A stretch of 31,250 nt of DNA. Source: Euryarchaeota archaeon UBA250 (GTDB taxonomy: Archaea > Thermoplasmatota > Poseidoniia > Poseidoniales > Thalassarchaeaceae). Made by a program: the position numbers and the translations under genes. This document shows, in pieces, positions 1 to 7,225 of this stretch (the stretch's first letter is position 1; each line of letters opens with the position of its first letter). The stretch is taken from positions 1-31,250 of the forward strand of contig DATW01000001.1 of assembly GCA_002504845.1 (NCBI GenBank), given 5' to 3'. The notes beneath the pieces were generated by a model. The model did no database searches and was not told where the DNA came from. It saw nothing but the letters and a program-made list of their open reading frames with translations.

Positions 1-107
1 TCCGGACAGACAACATCCCATCCCAGGACTTCTTTCATGTAGGCAGGCTTCGAACCACCAGGAGCACTCCAGAGGCCGTGGGCAAATAGGACCCTCATCA
101 CCGCCAT
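1..107 (-). CDS. alpha/beta-hydrolase-like protein, N-terminal fragment (cut by window edge)
   Basis: Only the first 35 codons are in the window. The visible protein has a beta strand, then the turn HGLWSAPGGSKPAYM, then a second strand ending in DVVCP. This strand - HG - loop with GSK - strand - (P)D pattern is typical of the first half of small alpha/beta hydrolases such as the YqiA/UPF0227 group, where the HG forms the oxyanion-hole turn. The catalytic serine, acid and histidine lie outside the window, so activity cannot be judged. ATG at 107 is preceded by GGTGAG, which abuts it; a second in-frame ATG at 98 would give a more usual hydrolase N-terminus. The gene follows the PPC-domain gene by 12 bases on the same strand, so they are probably co-transcribed. 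Confidence 0.5.
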   Translation of the reverse strand, partial: MAVMRVLFAHGLWSAPGGSKPAYMKEVLGWDVVCP

Positions 108-119
108 CTCACCGTATTT

Positions 120-548
120 TTATTCAAACTCTAGACCAAGTAACTCAAAATCAGCAAGAGGACAACGCGTCATCAACGCATGATCCATGACTCTGATGTG
201 AATTTCCGCCACAACGTGGACCGTCGCCTGAAAAAGATGGCCGGCATGAACATTATTCTCATCATCTGACCAACAGCAGTGAATATGGGTGAACGGCTCC
301 CCCTCCTGCGTACGGGCAATATTGCCCGAAAGGCTCACTAATTCAGAAGGAGGGTCCAAAGGCCGTCTTTGGTAAACACCTTCCTCATTCATGTAACCAT
401 ACTGATTATCACGGGTCCGACCAATACCACTTGTAATAGCAGCAGCATCAAACGCAAGATCATTTGCCAATTGTTTCAGAGATGCGTGAATCTCCTCTCC
501 CGGGTCGAGTCGAACGAGGATATCACTTCCTGAACGCGTGTGTTCCAT
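120..548 (-). CDS. PPC/DUF296 domain protein
   Basis: This is a 142-residue single-domain protein of the PPC (plants and prokaryotes conserved, DUF296) family. Family members are small trimeric alpha/beta proteins, and in prokaryotes their function is mostly unknown; in plants the domain is attached to AT-hook DNA-binding proteins. Visible signatures are the early AAAITSGIG segment (residues 35-43), the PFTHIH motif with two histidines (88 and 90) and a third histidine in HAGHL (about 104), which together form the putative metal site, followed by the ATVHVVAEIHI strand. The open frame continues upstream to 602, but ATG at 548 is preferred: it has AAGGAG four bases upstream and gives the normal family length. 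No AT-hook is attached. Confidence 0.8.
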   Translation of the reverse strand: MEHTRSGSDILVRLDPGEEIHASLKQLANDLAFDAAAITSGIGRTRDNQYGYMNEEGVYQRRPLDPPSELVSLSGNIARTQEGEPFTHIHCCWSDDENNVHAGHLFQATVHVVAEIHIRVMDHALMTRCPLADFELLGLEFE

Positions 549-737
549 GACACTCCTTGCTCCAATCGGTCTCTCAAGGTTACCACGTCGGAGATTGTCC
601 AAAATTTTTGCAATAGAAGAGATCGGGCAGATGAAAGACGACCGTTTTCTCCACTGGAAGAAAGGGGGTGTATGAAGCCCTCCGGTTTCTTGATAGGCCC
701 TCTCTCCGGACCACGGTAGACCGACTGAGGAAATGCC
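549..737. promoter_or_regulatory. divergent intergenic region between the PPC gene and mcm
   Basis: These 189 bases separate two divergent genes and must hold both promoters. An AT-rich near-palindrome (CAAAATTTTTG, about 603-613) is the most TATA-like element and sits roughly 60 bases upstream of the PPC-gene start. On the mcm side the only clear signal is GAGG at 728-731, six bases before the mcm ATG. I saw no repeated origin-recognition-box-like sequences, so there is no evidence for a replication origin here despite the adjacent helicase gene. Confidence 0.35.
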
Positions 738-2909
738 ATGACAATGCTCGCTCCAGATGCAAGACCGAGATGGAGATCATTTCTGGAGGAGACAATGGCC
801 GATGAAGTTCAGAGAATAGTCTCGGGACAAGCTGATAAAATGGAACTTTCCTTTCATCAAATTCAGACTTTCGATCCAGATTTTGCAGACATGCTCCTCG
901 ACCAACCGACCCATATTTTGAGAGAGGGCTCTGCTGCTCTCAAGACATATTGCATCGAGATGGGAGCTCAGGATATTGAACCATTCATCAGAATCGATCT
1001 CCTACCACTTGACAGTCGAAGAGATTTGAGGAGGGTCGGTCACATCGACGTGCAGAAGCTCATCAGCTCAGAAGTCTCAGTGACCAAGGTGAGCGAAATC
1101 AAACCTCGAATTCATCGTTCTATTTTCCAATGCTCGTGCGATTACGAGATTGAGATCATACAGCATGACCACACGGAACTCGAGGAGCCGCTACAATGCG
1201 AAGGATGCGGAGAGCGAAAAGGCCGAGTAAAATTCACATTGATGAAGGAGAAATGCTCCCTCGTCGACAATCAAAAGATCGAGATTCAGGAGATACCAGA
1301 ACGCGTTCCGAGCGGCGCGCAACCGAGTACTGGAATGGTGATCCTCGAGGGCGACCTGGTGAACATGGTCCTCCCTGGAACCAGAATCATAGCGAATATG
1401 ATCCCGCAGATGCATTCGGAGAGGAAGGGGTCCAGGAAAACACCACTTTTCGAGATATTTTACTCGATGGTCAGCGTGGAGATGGAGACAACCCCCTTCA
1501 CAGAAATCGTCATCGAAGAAGAAGAGGAAGAACAGATTAAGAAAATAGTCAAGGAATATGAAGAAGATCACAATTTGCTGAATCTTCTCATAGACTCCAT
1601 TGCGCCATCCATATTCTCGACGCCGGACCTTCACTGGGTTAAGCGATCTCTTGCCTTGCAGCTTTTCGGAGGGGTAGCACGAGTCTCCAAGGACGGCACC
1701 AGATCAAGGGGGGATATCCATATTCTTCTGATGGGAGATCCCGGTGTGGCAAAATCACAACTACTCACATACATGTCGAACCTCTCACCAAGAGGAAAAT
1801 TCACATCAGGAGGGTCAGTTTCAGCTGCTGGCTTAACTGCAGCCGCTGTGAAAGACGGCTTTTCTGATGGCAGATTCGCACTTGAAGCGGGTGTACTGCC
1901 CCTATCTGACCGAGGTCTTGCGGCCATTGATGAGTTTGATAAGATCAGCAAACAGGATACAAGTGCGATACATCCGGCCATGGAGCAGCAGAAAATTAGA
2001 GTCGCTAAAGGAGGAATCACCGCCACACTCAACTCACGATGTGCTGTACTCGCGGCAGCCAATCCAAAAGATGGGAGATTTAACCCTAGATCAGCAAATA
2101 CAAGCATAATGCAGTCCTTTGGAGAAACCGGTTTGGAAACCCCTCTGGCCTCAAGATTCGATTTGATATGGCTCCTTCAAGACACACCTGAACCGGGCTT
2201 GGATGAGAAGATAGCACGGCACATCCTCCAAAATAGGACCTCTGGTGTCAGCGAACTTCAGATTGAGGACAAGATGGGGAGCGAGCCCATACTGGACTCG
2301 GAAGAAATAATGGATATAGGACACGATCAGAAACAACATCTGACGACAAACTTCCTGAGAAAATATGTTGCTTATGCAAAGCGAAATATCCACCCCTCTC
2401 TCGATGATGAGGCAAAGAGCCTCCTGATCAAATATTACATCAAAACAAGAAATTCCTTCAATAAGAGACAAAATAATTCCAGAAGCTCTGATTATGGCAT
2501 GAGTCAATCAGATAAGAATGAGATAACAGAAGTCCCAGTTACTGCGAGAGCCCTCGAATCCCTAATGCGCCTCACAGAAGCCCATGCGAGAATACACCTC
2601 CGCCAGACTGCGACGGTAGTCGATGCTGAAGTTGCTAAGGCCATATTCATGCATTGGAGGGATGAAGCCAACATTAGGGACGAAGCCGAGTTTCAAACTG
2701 GAATGAGTAAGCAAAAACAGAGCAGCTTAGTCAGAATAATCATGAGGGAAATATCTGACTCGAACGAAGGTCGTATGAAAATGAGTCAGATCATAGATAC
2801 GGCTGTTACAGAAGGAATATCCGAAGCAACAGTTAGAACCGTGATTAATAGATTGCTCACTTCCGGTGAGATATACGAACCACAAACAGGAACGTATGAA
2901 TGGGCCTGA
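738..2909 (+). CDS. mcm: MCM replicative DNA helicase
   Basis: This is the archaeal minichromosome maintenance helicase, an ATP-driven hexameric 3'-5' helicase that unwinds DNA at the replication fork. The 723 residues show the usual order. The N-terminal domain has a zinc-binding cysteine set (Cys132, 134, 154, 157; the first pair is C-x-C). The AAA+ module has Walker A GDPGVAKS at 333-340, Walker B LAAIDEFDK at 394-402, sensor-1 AAANP at 439-443 and the arginine finger SRFD at 472-475. A winged helix occupies about 662-723. No intein interrupts the ATPase motifs, where inteins are common in archaeal MCMs. A run of glutamates (260-265) lies between the N-terminal and ATPase domains. ATG 738 has GAGG six bases upstream. 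The 3' end overlaps gatE by 10 bases. Confidence 0.97.
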   Translation: MTMLAPDARPRWRSFLEETMADEVQRIVSGQADKMELSFHQIQTFDPDFADMLLDQPTHILREGSAALKTYCIEMGAQDIEPFIRIDLLPLDSRRDLRRVGHIDVQKLISSEVSVTKVSEIKPRIHRSIFQCSCDYEIEIIQHDHTELEEPLQCEGCGERKGRVKFTLMKEKCSLVDNQKIEIQEIPERVPSGAQPSTGMVILEGDLVNMVLPGTRIIANMIPQMHSERKGSRKTPLFEIFYSMVSVEMETTPFTEIVIEEEEEEQIKKIVKEYEEDHNLLNLLIDSIAPSIFSTPDLHWVKRSLALQLFGGVARVSKDGTRSRGDIHILLMGDPGVAKSQLLTYMSNLSPRGKFTSGGSVSAAGLTAAAVKDGFSDGRFALEAGVLPLSDRGLAAIDEFDKISKQDTSAIHPAMEQQKIRVAKGGITATLNSRCAVLAAANPKDGRFNPRSANTSIMQSFGETGLETPLASRFDLIWLLQDTPEPGLDEKIARHILQNRTSGVSELQIEDKMGSEPILDSEEIMDIGHDQKQHLTTNFLRKYVAYAKRNIHPSLDDEAKSLLIKYYIKTRNSFNKRQNNSRSSDYGMSQSDKNEITEVPVTARALESLMRLTEAHARIHLRQTATVVDAEVAKAIFMHWRDEANIRDEAEFQTGMSKQKQSSLVRIIMREISDSNEGRMKMSQIIDTAVTEGISEATVRTVINRLLTSGEIYEPQTGTYEWA

Positions 2910-5053
2910 TTGATTCCGCTGAGCCTATGAGCAATCGTTGCTTGGACACCATCATGCCGGAGAGCGAGCCCATTGGCGATATTCGTGATCCGGACGCTCT
3001 AGACCCCATTTCGTTGGGTTTCATGTGCGGTATTGAGATACATCAGCAACTCTCCTCCGGGAAACTACATTCTCGCCAACCAGGTGTTCTGTATGATGGA
3101 ACTGAAGATCAAATTCAGAACTCTTCCCGGGCGATTGCTAAGAGACGCCTTCGTGCAGCCCGAGGAGAGTCCGGCACAATAGACGTAGCCGCACGATTTG
3201 AAGAGATGAGGAACAGGTCGTTCGCATATCTCCAGACACCCAATTCAGGATTGATAGAACTTGATGAGGCGCCCCCCCTCCAGATCGATTCCGACGCCCT
3301 AGACACATCTTTGCAGATTTCAGCAATGTTCAACGCTGCGCCAGTCAGAACCATCCAAACAATGCGGAAAACCGTTGTAGATGGATCCAATACTAGTGGT
3401 TTTCAGAGAACTAGTCTAATCGCCACAGGAGGAAGATTCGAGGTTGATGACGCCGAAATAGGAATCTCGGTGATCTGCCTCGAGGAAGACTCTGCAAGAA
3501 GATTGGGAGAAGAAACCACAGACAGGGGAACTGAGGTTACCTACTCCTTAGACCGCCTCGGGATACCTCTGGTTGAGATAGCAACTGAACCAGACATAAT
3601 GTCGCCTGAACATGCAAAGTCAGTTTCCGCATTTTTGGGTAGACGACTTCGTGATACTCGTAGTGTGCGCAGGGGTTTGGGGAGCATCAGACAAGATTTG
3701 AACGTCAGTATCGCCTGTGGTGATAGAGTTGAGATCAAGGGTTGCCAGGATCTCGGATGGATACCTAGGATAATAAGGTCGGAAATGGCCCGACAGATTC
3801 ACTTTTATCGCCTCTCAAACACCCTCAGAACCAATCACAACTTCCCTCTTCTGAGCAGCGATAGAAGAATGGACGACCCATCTTTGGAGGCATCAATTAG
3901 ACAGGGCGCCCATCGAATCATCCCAGGGAGAGTTGAAGATATCTCTGAAATCATGAATGGGGTCAAATCAGAGATGATAACCTCTGCACTATCCTCCGGA
4001 TCGAGTGTAATGGTACTGGCACTACCCAGCTTATCAGGCCATCTTGGAACCAAGGAGAGAGATGCAAATGGCGCACAACTTCCACGTCTTGGAAGAGAAC
4101 TTTCAGGTGCAGCCAAAAGAGCTGGAGTACACGGCATCATACATTCCGATGAACTTCCAGCCTATGGCCTCACAATAGACGATGCCGCCTCAATACGAAC
4201 TCGTCTGTCATTGGAAAAATCTGATGCGTTTGCGATTTGCATTGCTCCTTCATGGCAGGCAGAATTGGCATTAGACGCTGTTGCAGAGCGTGCAAGAATG
4301 GCTTTCCTAAGGATTCCTCAGGAGGTCAGGAACGTCATCATTAGGAAAGGCCAACCAGATGATGGGACCACGATGCCAATGCGACCCCTCCCTGGCGGCG
4401 CCAGAATGTATCCAGAAACAGATATTCCCTTGACTGGTATCGACCCCTCAAGATGGGCAAGAGCTGTTGATAGCATTCCCATGACATCCAAAGAGAGGCT
4501 ATCCAGGCTCTCTGAAACGGGGTTATCAGAAACTCAGGCAGAGGCCATATTAGGTGCAGAACTCGATGACATTTTGATCGAGGCGGCAATCGAAGGATAC
4601 TCGGACATGCCTGCCATATCACCAAAATCCATCGCAACTGCACTTCTAGATCAAACTCTCAGCGAGGCATCAAGCGCTGCGAATATCAAGAGAGCTGCAT
4701 TTCCCCTGAAAGCACTATTCCAGACAATTCTGGCACGTGACGAGGGAGTCATAACAAGAGATGGAGTAATCCCCATTTCCGCCCTCATGGCGTCTGATAA
4801 GAATCTGCTTGACGCGCCATACGATGAGCGAATGTCCTGGATCGAACTACAAGGCGAAGCTCTTGGATTCATACCAGCCGATAACATGGCAATTGAATCT
4901 GTAGTGGATAAAGTAATTTCAGAACATGCAGACTTAATCGAAGCCAGAGGCCAAGCATCCATCGGACCACTTATGGGTGTGGTAATGGCTAGGCTGGGAG
5001 GGGCAGCCGACGGCAAGGTCGTGAGTCAGATTCTGAGACAGAAGATCGGGTAA
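2900..5053 (+). CDS. gatE: Glu-tRNA(Gln) amidotransferase subunit E
   Basis: GatE is the archaeal-specific GatB-family subunit of the GatDE complex, which converts mischarged Glu-tRNA(Gln) to Gln-tRNA(Gln) using ammonia supplied by GatD. Family motifs are clear: GIEIHQQL at 44-51, LIELDEAPP at 118-126, DGSNTSGFQRT at 161-171, LEEDSARR, then DRLGIPLVEIATEPDI and RGLGSIRQDLNVSI. A middle insertion of AspRS-like (GAD) type and a C-terminal helical/YqeY-like tail fill the rest. At 717 residues it is longer than typical GatE (about 620-640), partly from an N-terminal extension. ATG 2900 overlaps mcm; in-frame ATGs at 2927 and 2954 are possible starts. The cysteines usual after the EIHQQL motif are replaced (KLHSRQPG). 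GatD is not in the window. Confidence 0.95.
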   Translation: MGLIDSAEPMSNRCLDTIMPESEPIGDIRDPDALDPISLGFMCGIEIHQQLSSGKLHSRQPGVLYDGTEDQIQNSSRAIAKRRLRAARGESGTIDVAARFEEMRNRSFAYLQTPNSGLIELDEAPPLQIDSDALDTSLQISAMFNAAPVRTIQTMRKTVVDGSNTSGFQRTSLIATGGRFEVDDAEIGISVICLEEDSARRLGEETTDRGTEVTYSLDRLGIPLVEIATEPDIMSPEHAKSVSAFLGRRLRDTRSVRRGLGSIRQDLNVSIACGDRVEIKGCQDLGWIPRIIRSEMARQIHFYRLSNTLRTNHNFPLLSSDRRMDDPSLEASIRQGAHRIIPGRVEDISEIMNGVKSEMITSALSSGSSVMVLALPSLSGHLGTKERDANGAQLPRLGRELSGAAKRAGVHGIIHSDELPAYGLTIDDAASIRTRLSLEKSDAFAICIAPSWQAELALDAVAERARMAFLRIPQEVRNVIIRKGQPDDGTTMPMRPLPGGARMYPETDIPLTGIDPSRWARAVDSIPMTSKERLSRLSETGLSETQAEAILGAELDDILIEAAIEGYSDMPAISPKSIATALLDQTLSEASSAANIKRAAFPLKALFQTILARDEGVITRDGVIPISALMASDKNLLDAPYDERMSWIELQGEALGFIPADNMAIESVVDKVISEHADLIEARGQASIGPLMGVVMARLGGAADGKVVSQILRQKIG

Positions 5054-5083
5054 TCTCTGAAATAATATTCTCCGAACACCGGA

Positions 5084-5088
5084 TTATC
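5084..5088 (+). promoter_or_regulatory. TATA-like element for the DUF4430 lipoprotein gene
   Basis: TTATC lies in GGATTATCAAC, about 27 bases upstream of the ATG at 5113. No Shine-Dalgarno sequence precedes that ATG. This spacing is what an archaeal TATA box would have if transcription began at or next to the start codon, so a leaderless transcript is inferred. Confidence 0.4.
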
Positions 5089-5112
5089 AACTAACTTCTT
5101 AGACCCAATCTG

Positions 5113-5589
5113 ATGTCTTTGGTTTCCATGCTTGACAACTCTAGATTAACTCTGACCATCACACTGTTGATTGTAACCGCATCCGCTCTTTCTGGATGCA
5201 CTTCTGAAACAGACCCGCTTGCTGAGGATGAAATAGGCGATTTGAGTGTAGTTGTAACTTTGGATTTTGTAGATCAAGGCGATCAGACAGCGAATTTAGC
5301 AGACAGACTCGATGATGGAAGCATCACATTCGATCCGATTCATGTGGCACCTAATGTCACTGCATACCGAGTCATGGAAGCCCTACAACTCAGGGAGAAT
5401 TTCACCATCGATGTAACATATTACGTTGGAATGGGTGCGTTTGTTCACACCATTGATGGTGTTTCTGGCGCCGATGATTGGTCCACTTACTGGGGCTTCT
5501 ACCACGAGGGGGTGTTGGCTGATGTCGGAGCATCGAGCTTCGAGATAACCTCGGATACCAATCTAAGCTGGATTATCACCCCCGCTTGA
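5113..5589 (+). CDS. DUF4430 surface lipoprotein, candidate vitamin-binding partner of the ECF S component
   Basis: This is a 158-residue exported lipoprotein. A hydrophobic signal segment (about 12-28) ends in the lipobox LSGC with Cys29 as the probable lipidated residue. From about residue 76 to the end it matches the DUF4430 pattern, the domain shared with the C-terminal beta domain of transcobalamin and intrinsic factor: TAYRVMEAL, then GMGAFVHTIDGV, then STYWGFYHEGVLADVGASS, and a final strand with SWII. The tryptophan/tyrosine cluster lines the ligand pocket in relatives. The next gene, 64 bases downstream, encodes an ECF-type S component, which supports a role in capturing a cofactor outside the membrane. 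Cobalamin as ligand is inference. ATG 5128 is an alternative start. Confidence 0.8.
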   Translation: MSLVSMLDNSRLTLTITLLIVTASALSGCTSETDPLAEDEIGDLSVVVTLDFVDQGDQTANLADRLDDGSITFDPIHVAPNVTAYRVMEALQLRENFTIDVTYYVGMGAFVHTIDGVSGADDWSTYWGFYHEGVLADVGASSFEITSDTNLSWIITPA

Positions 5590-5653
5590 TTCTCAGGACC
5601 CCAACTACCTTTTTCCCAAGAATGACTATGAAGCATCTACGAGAGGCGAAGAT

Positions 5654-6307
5654 ATGTACGACTTTCACAACTTTGCATTAACACCCATGCAAGATTTGAT
5701 CGTCAACATCACGATTCTGTCTTTATTGGTGCTTGCAATCCTGAGGGCAGAGAGGCGAATGGAGAACTCTAGCCCATTTACGATCCTGGCAATACTAACA
5801 ATATTCTGTGTGGCAGGAAGAATCCTATTGGAGCCAATTCCCAATGTCCAACCAGTGACAGTCACCATAATTCTAGTTGGCATGTTTTATGGCGCGCCAT
5901 GGGCGATAGCCATCTCAGGCATTGTCGCACTCAGCACCAATATGATCTTCATGGGGCATGGGCCTTGGACGCTATTCCAAGTCATCGGATGGGCTACCGT
6001 TGGGGTAGCAGGCTCGATCTTCGCTGAGAAATTAATCGTAGATGGCCGAGTAGCCGTTGGGAGGCTGATGATTCTAGCAGTGGTCTCTGCATTCGCATTC
6101 GACTGGATAGTTTCTACAAGCATACTTCTAAACCACGACTTCTCGACTTTACTGACGTATTTGGCAAACGGGCTCGTATTCGACATGTACCATGCCGCTG
6201 CCAACGTAGCATTCGTTGCTTGGCTTGCAAATCCCTTTTCCCATCTCATGTTACGCCATAGGATAGCGTCCAGCGGTCGAGCGGTGAGCGAAGTTGTCAC
6301 GAACTAA
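5654..6307 (+). CDS. ECF transporter S component, CblT-like (putative cobalamin uptake)
   Basis: This 217-residue integral membrane protein has about six hydrophobic helices. The core AGRILLEPIPNVQPVTV (about 55-71), then GMFYGAPWAI and the segment SGIVALSTNMIFMGHGPWT, is the hallmark of the ECF S-component group that includes predicted B12-specific CblT: the NVQPVT and GPWT motifs are characteristic. S components bind a vitamin and are energized by a shared EcfT permease and EcfA ATPases, which are not in this window. A weak GAGG seven to eight bases before ATG 5654 supports the start. The preceding DUF4430 lipoprotein is the kind of neighbour seen with this group. The 3' end overlaps pth2 by 14 bases. 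Substrate is inferred from family and neighbour only. Confidence 0.8.
   Translation: MYDFHNFALTPMQDLIVNITILSLLVLAILRAERRMENSSPFTILAILTIFCVAGRILLEPIPNVQPVTVTIILVGMFYGAPWAIAISGIVALSTNMIFMGHGPWTLFQVIGWATVGVAGSIFAEKLIVDGRVAVGRLMILAVVSAFAFDWIVSTSILLNHDFSTLLTYLANGLVFDMYHAAANVAFVAWLANPFSHLMLRHRIASSGRAVSEVVTN
6283..6288 (+). promoter_or_regulatory. ribosome binding site deciding the TTG start of pth2
   Basis: GGTGAG sits five bases before TTG 6294. It matches the GGTGA part of the archaeal anti-Shine-Dalgarno complement and lies inside the end of the S-component gene. No such sequence precedes the in-frame ATG at 6318. Confidence 0.5.
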
Positions 6308-6659
6308 TGAAATCACAATGGTCATAGTGACCCGTAAAGATCTCCAACTTTCCAAGGGAAAACTCGCAGCACAGGTTGGCCATGCTGTTATGGAATGCGC
6401 ACTAAAAGCAGATCGAATCATTCCAAAGACTCTCGATCGATACCGTAAGGATGGCGCTAGAAAAATCGTTGTCGCTGTCAAGGATGCCAATGAGATGAAG
6501 CGGCTCTACGGAGCGATTTCATCAGTCGGTATCGTATGTCATTTGGTCAAGGATGCAGGACATACAGAGATACCGCCGGGAACGATAACGGTCATGGGGA
6601 TCGGACCTGCTCCAAGGGACAGCATAGACGCTTTCACGGCAGATTTGCAGCTTGTTTGA
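6294..6659 (+). CDS. pth2: peptidyl-tRNA hydrolase Pth2
   Basis: Pth2 (archaeal/eukaryotic type) cleaves the ester bond of peptidyl-tRNAs released prematurely from ribosomes, recycling tRNA. The 121-residue product has the family signatures: MVIVTRKDLQLSKGKLAAQ near the start with the catalytic-region lysine/GK turn, QVGHAVM at 27-33, KIVVAVKDANEM in the middle, and the C-terminal block DAGHTEIPPGTITVMGIGP at 87-105. The reading frame overlaps the S-component gene by 14 bases. TTG 6294 is preferred because of its well-placed GGTGAG. ATG 6318 would remove eight residues and leave an N-terminus close to that of most Pth2 proteins, so it remains possible. The function of the uptake gene upstream is unrelated; this looks like compact housekeeping packing. 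Confidence 0.95.
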   Translation: MSRTNEITMVIVTRKDLQLSKGKLAAQVGHAVMECALKADRIIPKTLDRYRKDGARKIVVAVKDANEMKRLYGAISSVGIVCHLVKDAGHTEIPPGTITVMGIGPAPRDSIDAFTADLQLV

Positions 6660-6690
6660 AGCATAGGAACGGTAACATATGGTTGCATTT

Positions 6691-6696
6691 GGTGAG
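6691..6696 (+). promoter_or_regulatory. ribosome binding site deciding the GTG start of the cysteine dioxygenase gene
   Basis: GGTGAG ends four bases before GTG 6701, the same arrangement as for pth2 upstream. It is the only good ribosome binding site between the pth2 stop and the conserved part of the dioxygenase. Confidence 0.5.
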
Positions 6697-6700
6697 TGGC

Positions 6701-7225
6701 GTGGTTCAGCAGATTCAGATCGATGCGGATCAGCAGACAACACTACTCAGTAGATGCCCAGGCCTCAGAAATATCATTCAATGGCTCGATTCAATCGATA
6801 GAAGACCAGGTTTAAGCGAGCTCGAATCGAAATTATCCTCTCAAGAATTCGAAATCAACGCCTTGAGAGATTGCATAGGATCAACCGATGACGGATATCA
6901 GAGAAACGTGATCAAGCGAACACAGCACTACGAAATCGTCGCAATTTGCTGGAGGCCCGGTCAGTTAACCCCGATCCATGACCACAAGGGCAGCGATTGC
7001 GCATTCTTGATACTCGAAGGCGTATCGACAGAGCGCATATTCGAGATCGACCAACTCGGAAAGGCCGTACATACCTCCACAAGACATTACTCGCCAGGGG
7101 AAATATGCGCTGCGGAGGAGCCTGATATCCATCAAGTCGTTAATGAGCAGGAGTCCGAGCTAGTAAACCTCCACATATACACGCCCCCGTTGAGCGAATT
7201 CATGATTTACGCACCTGCAGAGTGA
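6701..7225 (+). CDS. cysteine dioxygenase (cupin, thiol dioxygenase)
   Basis: Cysteine dioxygenase oxidizes L-cysteine to cysteine sulfinate with O2 at a non-heme Fe(II) held by three histidines. In the 174-residue product the iron ligands appear as His93 and His95 in PIHDHKGSDC and His144 in DIHQVVNE. The Cys100 in that first motif and Tyr160 in LHIYTPP sit where eukaryotic enzymes form a Cys-Tyr crosslink. Length and motif order fit the CDO_I family. 3-mercaptopropionate dioxygenase is an alternative. The open frame extends back to 6536 inside pth2, but that part has no family resemblance; GTG 6701 with GGTGAG is chosen. It lies 41 bases after pth2, probably in the same transcript, and its last 19 bases overlap the 3' end of the convergent aminotransferase gene. 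Confidence 0.82.
   Translation: MVQQIQIDADQQTTLLSRCPGLRNIIQWLDSIDRRPGLSELESKLSSQEFEINALRDCIGSTDDGYQRNVIKRTQHYEIVAICWRPGQLTPIHDHKGSDCAFLILEGVSTERIFEIDQLGKAVHTSTRHYSPGEICAAEEPDIHQVVNEQESELVNLHIYTPPLSEFMIYAPAE

Noticed and set aside
549..737. Replication origin beside mcm
   Set aside because: No repeated origin-recognition-box-like elements, and no orc1/cdc6 gene nearby.
1734..1945. Possible intein in the MCM ATPase motifs
   Set aside because: Walker A and Walker B are contiguous with normal spacing, and no extra block is present.
6536..6700. Upstream extension of the cysteine dioxygenase frame within pth2
   Set aside because: It is the out-of-frame translation of pth2; a good ribosome binding site directs initiation at GTG 6701.
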